Assembly: GCA_963786625.1 (NCBI GenBank)
Contig: CAWAZS010000004.1
Span: 620,001 to 684,000 of the forward strand
DNA length: 64,000 nucleotides
Reading direction: 5' to 3'
Source of the DNA: CAIWHR01 sp963786625
Lineage (GTDB): Bacteria > Pseudomonadota > Gammaproteobacteria > Burkholderiales > Casimicrobiaceae
The notes below the pieces were generated by a model that saw only the letters and a program-made list of their open reading frames with translations, was not told the origin of the DNA and made no database searches. Shown here one piece after another: positions 54,278 to 61,148 of the stretch. Each line of letters begins with the position of its first letter. Within the stretch, counting starts at the first letter, position 1. A program made the translations under genes and the position numbers.

Positions 54278-56397
54278 TGGCCGGCATTCCAGGAGCATCC
54301 GGGACGGGTGGCGTTTTCTCGTCCGGCACCCAGCGCGGGTTCAAGTCGCAGCTCAAGAAGGTTTACACGTTCTACACCGGGGGCTTCATCGTCTTCGTGA
54401 TCCTGCTGGCCATCGCCGAGCAGATGGGTCTCTCGCGGCAATGGATCGGCTACATCTTCCTGATGGCGACGGTCGGCCTCTACGCCGGGATCGGCGTGAT
54501 GAGCCGCACCTCGGATGCCGCCGAGTACTACGTCGCCGGCCGGCGCGTACCGGCGATATTCAACGGCATGGCGACCGGCGCGGACTGGATGAGCGCCGCG
54601 TCGTTCATCGGCATGGCCGGCACGCTGTACCTGACCGGGTTCGGCGGCCTGGCGTTCGTCATGGGCTGGACCGGCGGCTACTGCCTGGTCGCGCTGTTCC
54701 TGGCGCCGTACCTGCGCAAGTTCGGCCAGTTCACGATCCCCGACTTTCTCGGCGCGCGCTACGGCGGCCACATCCCGCGGACGGTCGGCATCTTCGCCGC
54801 GATCCTGTGCTCGTTCACGTACGTGGTCGCGCAGATCTACGGCGTGGGCCTGATCACCACGCGCCTGACCGGCGTCGATTTCACGCTCGGGATTTTCCTC
54901 GGCCTCGGCGGGATCCTGGTGTGCTCGTTCCTGGGCGGGATGCGCGCGGTGACGTGGACGCAGGTGGCGCAGTACATCATCCTGATCATCGCCTACATGA
55001 TCCCGGTGATCTGGCTGTCGGTGAAGCAGACCGGCATCCCGATTCCGCAGATCGTCTACGGCAAGCAGCTCGAGAAGGTGACGGCGCTCGAAGAGAAGTT
55101 CATCAAGGATCCGAAGGAGCTCGAGGTCCGCGGCATCTTCAAGGCGCGCGCCGACGAGGCGAGCGCCAATCTCAAGGGCCTGCCGGCTTCCTATGCCGCA
55201 GCGAAGGCCAAGCTCGCCGCCGATGTCGAGAAGCTCAAGGCCGACAACGCACCGGCCGACCAGGTCGCGGCGGCCGAGAAGGCCGCGGCCGCGTATCCGA
55301 AGGACGAGGCAGCCGCCAAGGCGCAGTGGACGAAGGATTCGGGGCTCGCGGCCCGCGCGGGACCGCCGTTGCGCCACGCCGAGTCCTACCCGGGCAAGGA
55401 CGATGCCGCGCGCGATGTCTCGCGCCGCAACTTCCTCGCGCTGGTGTTCTGCCTGATGGTGGGCACCGCCGCGCTGCCGCACATCCTGATGCGCTACTAC
55501 ACGACGCCGTCGGTGCGCGAGGCGCGGGAGTCCGTGTTCTGGTCGCTGTTCTTCATCTTCCTGCTTTACTTCACGGCGCCGGCACTCGCGGTGCTGGCAA
55601 AGTTCGACGTGTATTCGCTGGTTGTCGGCACCGAGTTCGCAAAGCTGCCGGCGTGGGTCGCGTCATGGCAGAAGGTCGATCCAAGCCTGCTGTCGATCGT
55701 CGACATCAACCGGGACGGCATCGTGCAGCTCGCCGAGATCGCGATCGGCGGCGACATCATCGTGCTGGCGACGCCGGAGATCGCAGGCCTGCCGTACGTC
55801 ATATCGGGCCTGGTCGCTGCCGGCGGTCTGGCGGCGGCGCTGTCCACTGCGGACGGCCTGCTGCTGACCATCGCCAACGCGCTGTCGCACGACTTCTACT
55901 ACAAGATGCTCGACCCGAACGCGTCGACGGCGCGCCGCGTCACGATCTCGAAGATGCTGCTCCTCGTCGTCGCGGTCATTGCGGCGTCGGTGGCAGCGCA
56001 GAAGCCGGCGGACATCCTGTTCCTGGTGTCTGCGGCGTTCTCGCTCGCCGCAGCGGCGTTCTTCCCGGCGCTCACGCTGGGGATCTTCTGGAAGCGCGCG
56101 AACAAGTGGGGTGCAACGCTCGGGATGATCGCGGGCCTGGGAATAACGTTCTATTACATGGCGACCACCCAGCCGTGGCTGCGCGGCGTTTTCGGCGTTT
56201 CCGGCTCCATCGCCGACAACACCTGGTGGGGCATTTCGGCGATTTCGGCGGGACTCTGGGGCGTGCCGCTCGGCTTCCTCGTCATCATCGTCGTCAGCCT
56301 GATCACGCCCGCGCCGAACCGGGAGGTGCAGGAGCTGGTCGAGCACGTGCGGTTCCCGAACCTGACCGGCGACACGATGGTGACCGAAGGCACCTGA
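54277..56397 (+). CDS. Sodium:solute symporter, VC_2705/ActP-like
   Basis: 706-residue SSS family transporter with about 13 helices. Family stretches: SDAAEYYVAGRRVPAIFNGMA, ADWMSAASFIGMAG, FTIPDFLGARYGG and ALSTADGLLLTIANALSHDF. Two additions stand out. First, an Ala/Lys/Glu-rich, probably coiled, insert at about residues 250-380 between helices. Second, a perfect EF-hand loop DINRDGIVQLAE at residues 476-487. It probably carries a short carboxylate (acetate, pyruvate, propionate) with Na+, given acs upstream. Translationally coupled to the DUF4212 gene. Confidence 0.88.
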   Translation: MAGIPGASGTGGVFSSGTQRGFKSQLKKVYTFYTGGFIVFVILLAIAEQMGLSRQWIGYIFLMATVGLYAGIGVMSRTSDAAEYYVAGRRVPAIFNGMATGADWMSAASFIGMAGTLYLTGFGGLAFVMGWTGGYCLVALFLAPYLRKFGQFTIPDFLGARYGGHIPRTVGIFAAILCSFTYVVAQIYGVGLITTRLTGVDFTLGIFLGLGGILVCSFLGGMRAVTWTQVAQYIILIIAYMIPVIWLSVKQTGIPIPQIVYGKQLEKVTALEEKFIKDPKELEVRGIFKARADEASANLKGLPASYAAAKAKLAADVEKLKADNAPADQVAAAEKAAAAYPKDEAAAKAQWTKDSGLAARAGPPLRHAESYPGKDDAARDVSRRNFLALVFCLMVGTAALPHILMRYYTTPSVREARESVFWSLFFIFLLYFTAPALAVLAKFDVYSLVVGTEFAKLPAWVASWQKVDPSLLSIVDINRDGIVQLAEIAIGGDIIVLATPEIAGLPYVISGLVAAGGLAAALSTADGLLLTIANALSHDFYYKMLDPNASTARRVTISKMLLLVVAVIAASVAAQKPADILFLVSAAFSLAAAAFFPALTLGIFWKRANKWGATLGMIAGLGITFYYMATTQPWLRGVFGVSGSIADNTWWGISAISAGLWGVPLGFLVIIVVSLITPAPNREVQELVEHVRFPNLTGDTMVTEGT

Positions 56398-56420
56398 CCG
56401 CCCGCATTGCCTCCAAGGCG

Positions 56421-56449
56421 AAAGGCCCGCAGCGATGCGGGCCTTTTTT
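56421..56449 (+). terminator. Strong intrinsic terminator after the symporter
   Basis: GGCCCGCA/TGCGGGCC with a four-base loop, followed by six T. An AAA before the hairpin gives a short T run on the other strand too, so it may serve the convergent Yip1 gene. Confidence 0.9.
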
Positions 56450-56479
56450 CTGGGTCTCCCCGGGATTCGGCCGGTCGCG

Positions 56480-57052
56480 TCAGAGCAGCCCGACGGCGCT
56501 GGCTGCCGCACCGACGAGGACCGAAAGGAACGTCAGCATGACGATGGAAATGCCGACGAACTCGGCCTGGGCTCCGGCTGGCACGTTCAGCACGCGCCGC
56601 GCCCCCAGCCAGAGCAGGAACAGGCTGTGGCACAAGCCCACCATCGTGACCATCGCCATCACCGGCAGCAGCAGGGTCGCGCCGGCGAGCATCAGGGGAA
56701 TCGATCCGTAAGTCGCGACCTTCAGCGCGGCGAGATAGTCGCGCGCCGCACCGAACATCGGCGCGATGACGGCGAAGATCGCGGCGAGCACGAGGATCGA
56801 GCCCACGATCGCGAAATACGTCGTGGCCCCGGCCGCGAGGATCCGGTCGGCGGGCACGAGGTAGCCGTGCACCGGGCTCCAGTCGCGGTCGAACGTCTTC
56901 ATCCCGATTACGGTCGCCACGGGCGCGAGCAGCGCCAGCGGCAGGATGTACGAGCGGAGCAGCCGGTCCACCGATGTCCGCTCGCGCGCGATCAGGTCCC
57001 ATTCCGCCGTCGGGCGGAAGATCAGATAGACGATGCGGCGCAGGGTTTCCAC
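56480..57052 (-). CDS. Yip1 domain membrane protein
   Basis: 190 residues, Yip1/YIPF-type integral membrane protein with five hydrophobic segments. It begins METLRRIVYLIFRPTAEWDL, a conserved amphipathic start of this family, followed by the first helix at about 32-50. The region VATYGSIPLMLAGATLLLPV is typical. Function in bacteria is unknown. It is the last gene of the leftward sensory operon, 55 bases after the CBS-DUF294 gene. Confidence 0.8.
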   Translation of the reverse strand: METLRRIVYLIFRPTAEWDLIARERTSVDRLLRSYILPLALLAPVATVIGMKTFDRDWSPVHGYLVPADRILAAGATTYFAIVGSILVLAAIFAVIAPMFGAARDYLAALKVATYGSIPLMLAGATLLLPVMAMVTMVGLCHSLFLLWLGARRVLNVPAGAQAEFVGISIVMLTFLSVLVGAAASAVGLL

Positions 57053-57107
57053 GGCATTCCGTTCGAGCCGGCCAGTGTAACCGCCGCCCCGCGCGGCCGG
57101 AGACGCG

Positions 57108-58568
57108 TCAGAGCTGGTAGTCGAGCGCGAGGCGCGACTGCATCTCGCCGGCGATCCGGAACGCTTCCTTCAGGGTGCGGCGGTCGAGCTCGTTGAGCGC
57201 GGCGGTTTCGATGCGGTTTGCCGACTCGTCGCTCAGGACCTCGAGCGCGGCCTGGTGCCGGAGCCGGACACCCTGGATGAAGAAGAACGACGCGACGACA
57301 GCCTCGGCTTCGTCCTTCGGCATCGCGCCGGCGGCGCTCGCCGCGCGCAGCCGCTCGGCGGTCGTCGTCTGCGGCAGGCCGCGGGCCAGCGCCAGGATGC
57401 GCGCCGTGTCGACGAACGGACGCACGCCGTAGAGCTTGATGTTGATCGTCTTCGCGCCGTTGGACGCATTCTCGGTCACGAAGCGTCCCCATTTGCCGAG
57501 TGGAGGCCGGGTCTGCAGCGCATTCTCGGCCATCAGGCGCAGGAAGTTGGGGCGCGCGCGCGTCGCCGCGAGAAACCAGTCCCGCAACTCCCCGACCAGC
57601 CGCTCGTCGCCGTGCAACCCGCGAAAGTCGAAATAGATCGACGCGTCGAGCAGCGCCTTGGGGTCGGAGTTGTGCAGCCACCCCTCCATCTTCGCCTTCC
57701 ACTCCGCGACCGAAAGGCACAGCTCGGGGTTCGACGCCATCACGTTGCCCTTGCACAGCGGGTAGCCGCAGGCATCGAGCGCTTCGTTGACCTCGCGCGC
57801 AAACGGGATGAGGCGCGTGCGAACCTCGGACGGCCCGGCGTCGCCGTGGGACTCGAAGATGAGGCCGTTGTCCTGGTCGGTGGCGAAGGTCTGCTCGAGA
57901 CGGCCTTCGCTGCCGAACGCGAGCCAGCACCAGCTGACGCGCTCCCAGGCATGACGGTTGCGCACGAGCTCGATGACGCGCTGGCAGATCCTGTCATTCA
58001 GGACCGAGACGAACGTCGTCAGGTGCTCGGCCGCGACGCCCTGCGCGACGAGCAGCCGCGTCAGCCGCCGTACCCGCTCGGCGAGACCGGCGAGCGCAGG
58101 CACGTCGCGCGCGAGCCGGATCTCCATCGTCAGCTCGCCCAGCCCGAAGCGCTGCAGGGAGAACACGTCGCGCTCGGACACGACGCCGACGAGCTGGTCG
58201 GATTCGGTCACGAGCACGTGGCGGAACCGGCGGTCGATCATCGCCAGCGCGGCCTCGTAGGCGGGCGTATGGCCCGGCAGCCCCAGCGGGTCGCGCGTCA
58301 TCACGTCCGCGATCGGCTGCGCGATGCCCGCACCCAGCGCGACGCCGACCAGGTCGCGCTCGGTGAAGATGCCGACCGGCCGTGAGTGCGCGTCGACGAT
58401 CACGATGCTGCCGATCCCTTCGGCATGCATCACCGCGAGCGCTTCGCCCACGGTGCTGCCCTCGCGGCAGACGACCGGCGGACGCCGGACGAGCGTGCGC
58501 AGCGGACGGGCGAGCGTCTGGTGGTCGCCGGCGAGTCGGCGCTCCAGCGGGCTGTCGGTCTCGGTCAT
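57108..58568 (-). CDS. CBS-domain, DUF294 nucleotidyltransferase-like protein
   Basis: 486 residues. Two CBS domains at about 25-145 (VVCREGSTVGEALAVMHAEG, then DVMTRDPLGLPGHTPAYEAA), a DUF294 nucleotidyltransferase-like region with WCWLAFGSEGRLEQTFATDQDNGLIF, and an all-helical DUF294_C ending. The GSEGR...DQD pattern is that of GlnD/GlnE-like nucleotidyltransferases, so it may modify a protein in response to adenine nucleotides sensed by CBS. In many genomes such proteins lie with DnaQ-type exonuclease and sodium:solute symporter genes, as here. Confidence 0.88.
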   Translation of the reverse strand: MTETDSPLERRLAGDHQTLARPLRTLVRRPPVVCREGSTVGEALAVMHAEGIGSIVIVDAHSRPVGIFTERDLVGVALGAGIAQPIADVMTRDPLGLPGHTPAYEAALAMIDRRFRHVLVTESDQLVGVVSERDVFSLQRFGLGELTMEIRLARDVPALAGLAERVRRLTRLLVAQGVAAEHLTTFVSVLNDRICQRVIELVRNRHAWERVSWCWLAFGSEGRLEQTFATDQDNGLIFESHGDAGPSEVRTRLIPFAREVNEALDACGYPLCKGNVMASNPELCLSVAEWKAKMEGWLHNSDPKALLDASIYFDFRGLHGDERLVGELRDWFLAATRARPNFLRLMAENALQTRPPLGKWGRFVTENASNGAKTINIKLYGVRPFVDTARILALARGLPQTTTAERLRAASAAGAMPKDEAEAVVASFFFIQGVRLRHQAALEVLSDESANRIETAALNELDRRTLKEAFRIAGEMQSRLALDYQL

Positions 58569-58585
58569 GATCGCGTGCGTGCGGG

Positions 58586-60733
58586 TCAATACTGCAGTCG
58601 GGCGTGGTAGGTCGCGCGCGATGCCTCCAACGCCTGGCCAAGCGTCACGATGCCGCGTTGCGCAAGCAACGGCAAGAGCTTCAGGAACACTTCGCCGGTC
58701 ACCAGCGCGTCGCCGAGCGCGGTGTGGCGCCCGATCACCCGCACGCCGAGCCGCTCGGCGATGGTGTCGAGGTTGTGATTCTCGAAACTCGGGTGGACCA
58801 CGGCCGAGAGCAGCAGCGTGTCGAGCACCGGCTGGGCGAAGCGCACGCCGGTCGCAGCCTCCTTGAGCTCGAGGAAGCGCATGTCGAAGGCGGCGTTGTG
58901 GGCCACCAGCACCGTGTCCTCGCAGAAGCGGTGGAAGCCGGGCAGGACCTTCCCGATCGGCGGCTGGCCGGCCAGCGCCCGGCTGTCGATGCCGTGGATG
59001 CGCGTCGCGTCGCGGGCGATCGGTCGCAGCGGGTCGACCAGCTGCTCGAAAACCTCGTTCTTGAGCAGCCGGCCGTTGACGATGCGCACCGCGCCGATCG
59101 AGATGATCTCGTCCCCGGCCGAGGGCTCGAGACCGGTGGTCTCGGTGTCGAATACCGTGTACGAGAGCTCGGCGAGGCGGCGCTCGGCCATCGCGCCGGT
59201 CGTCTCGATGTGCTCGAACAGGTCGAAGTCGTAGTACTCGGGCCGGTTGTCGGCGGCGGCGGGCCGGGGCAACGCGGCGGCCACGGGCTCGCCCAACGGC
59301 AGGAGGACGCGAAACCAGGCCTTCTGGCGCGGCCGGTCGGCCTGGCTCCATATCTCGCCGCCATGGCGTTCCAGCACGTCCTTCAGGGTGAGCGGGGACT
59401 CGTCGGCGCCGACGCGCATGGGCTCGGTCTCCCACAGCGCGAGCGCCTCGCTGCCCACGATCGCCCCGGTCCAGACCAGGTCGAGCTCGGCGAATTTGCC
59501 GCTCGCCGCGGCGCGGAAGCGCAGGTCGCGTATGCCGTAGTCCGCTTGCAGCCGCACCGCCAGCGAGGCGATCGCCTGCGCGAGCGCAAAGCTGTCGACC
59601 CGCACCCACAGGCCCTCGTCGACGTTCTCGGTGTGCACGGGAATGGCGACGGTGTCCGCGACGCGCCGCTGCACGACGGCCAGCAGATCGCCGACACGCA
59701 TGTCCTCCAGCGTCAGGCTCCCCTTCAGCGCATCGGCATAGTCGCTCAGAGCGGTATTGAGGCGCTCGGTGAGCACGCGCGACTCGGCGGCGACGATCTC
59801 GACGAATTGCGCGCGGCGCGCGACTTCCATCTCGGGAAACGCAACCAGGCTCTCGGCGGCCGCGCGCAAGTTGGCGACCGGCGCGCGCACGCCGGTCGCG
59901 AGCGCCTGCAGCAGCTTCAACCGTTGCTCCTCGCGCCCGATCAGCATGCGCACGTCGTCGAGCGTGAACACCATCCCCGCCATTCGCCGGTCGGCCGACA
60001 GGAACGGAGCCACCTGCACACGCAGCAGCGCGCCGTTGGCGGCGCCGGTCACGAAGCGCGTGTGCGGGCGCTCGACCTTCCGCTCGATCTGCTGCTGCAC
60101 CTTGTCCAGCGCATGCGCGACCTGATCGCGGTCGAGGAGCCCGAACACCGAGCGACCGAGGCCCAGCGGCGCGTAGTCGCCGCGCGCGGGACCCGAATCG
60201 GCGCTGCCGACGAGCTTTGCGGCGCGCGCGTTGTACAGCAGTATTCGCCCGTCGGCATTGCAAACGACGACACCTTCCGACAGCTCGGACATCAGCGCCG
60301 CGAAGCGATTGCGCTCCTCCTCGACACGTGCGCGGGCCTCGGCACTGCGCGCGTCGAGGTCGCGCTCGAGCTGGTGATAGCCGTCGGCGAACTGGTTGAT
60401 CGTGGCCGCGAGCTCGGCCATTTCGGGCCCTCCGGTGGCGGCCACCTTGTGCTCCGGTCCTGCGGAGAGGAGGACCCGCGTCTGGTCCGCGAGCTGCCGC
60501 GCCGCCTCCGGATAGCGGCGAAACACCCAGCGCAGGACACCGGCACAGCCGAAGAGCAGGATGATCGCCGCATAGATCAGCCCCGGCGCGGCCTCGGCGA
60601 GCACGCCGGCGATTGCGGGACGCTGCGTTTCGTCGATCCCCATGCCCGCGACCAGCGCGAATGCGCCCACGACCGCGAGTACGCCCACATAGAAGACGGC
60701 GAGCCAGATCCAGAAGCTCCGCGCCAACTTCAT
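58586..60733 (-). CDS. Kinase-like sensory protein fused to a DnaQ-type 3'-5' exonuclease
   Basis: 715 residues. Two N-terminal helices (about 8-28 and 45-65), a HAMP-like and coiled part with QFADGYHQLERDLDARSAEA, a PAS domain (LSEGVVVCNADGRILLYNAR), and a region shaped like a histidine kinase. Where the phosphoacceptor histidine should be it reads GVRAPVANLRAAAES, so the kinase part is degenerate. The last 196 residues form a DEDDh exonuclease: VFDTETTG (Asp529, Glu531), HNAAFDMRFL, and GRHTALGDAL. The start MKLARSF overlaps the receiver gene stop by four bases. The DNA or RNA substrate is unknown; it may link nuclease action to membrane sensing. Confidence 0.85.
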   Translation of the reverse strand: MKLARSFWIWLAVFYVGVLAVVGAFALVAGMGIDETQRPAIAGVLAEAAPGLIYAAIILLFGCAGVLRWVFRRYPEAARQLADQTRVLLSAGPEHKVAATGGPEMAELAATINQFADGYHQLERDLDARSAEARARVEEERNRFAALMSELSEGVVVCNADGRILLYNARAAKLVGSADSGPARGDYAPLGLGRSVFGLLDRDQVAHALDKVQQQIERKVERPHTRFVTGAANGALLRVQVAPFLSADRRMAGMVFTLDDVRMLIGREEQRLKLLQALATGVRAPVANLRAAAESLVAFPEMEVARRAQFVEIVAAESRVLTERLNTALSDYADALKGSLTLEDMRVGDLLAVVQRRVADTVAIPVHTENVDEGLWVRVDSFALAQAIASLAVRLQADYGIRDLRFRAAASGKFAELDLVWTGAIVGSEALALWETEPMRVGADESPLTLKDVLERHGGEIWSQADRPRQKAWFRVLLPLGEPVAAALPRPAAADNRPEYYDFDLFEHIETTGAMAERRLAELSYTVFDTETTGLEPSAGDEIISIGAVRIVNGRLLKNEVFEQLVDPLRPIARDATRIHGIDSRALAGQPPIGKVLPGFHRFCEDTVLVAHNAAFDMRFLELKEAATGVRFAQPVLDTLLLSAVVHPSFENHNLDTIAERLGVRVIGRHTALGDALVTGEVFLKLLPLLAQRGIVTLGQALEASRATYHARLQY

Positions 60734-61128
60734 GCGTCGCGCGGCTCGGTGCCCGGGTCGAAGAACGCGTTGATCGCGTTGATGAGCTCCTGCGTCGAGA
60801 ACGGCTTCGTGATGTAGAGATCCGCGCCCAGCGACATCCCCTTGCTCACTTCCGCCTCGCGCCCCTTGGCGGAGAGCATCACGATCTTGATGTGCCGCCA
60901 CTCGGGCCGCTCGCGCATGCGCTGGCACACCTCGTAGCCGCTCTTGACCGGCATCATGATGTCGAGCAGGACGACGTCCGGAACGTAGCTCTCGATCAGC
61001 GCCAGCGCGTCCGCACCGTTGGTCACGACCCGCACGTCGTAGCCGCTGCGCTTGAGCAGGAACTCGAGCGCCGTCACGATGTTCGGCTCGTCGTCCGCGA
61101 TCAGCACCTTGCGTTGGGAATCAGCCAT
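60730..61128 (-). CDS. Single-domain response regulator (CheY-like)
   Basis: 132 residues, receiver domain only: ADDEP near residue 11, the phosphorylated Asp56 in VVLLDIMMP, and YITKPF with the conserved lysine. No output domain, so it must act by protein contact or in a phosphorelay. The GGAG ribosome site is good. Located 20 bases after the SLC5-kinase gene and overlapping the exonuclease-fusion gene by four bases; the three are one operon. Confidence 0.93.
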   Translation of the reverse strand: MADSQRKVLIADDEPNIVTALEFLLKRSGYDVRVVTNGADALALIESYVPDVVLLDIMMPVKSGYEVCQRMRERPEWRHIKIVMLSAKGREAEVSKGMSLGADLYITKPFSTQELINAINAFFDPGTEPRDA

Positions 61129-61148
61129 GCGAGCTCCTTGTTGCCTGT

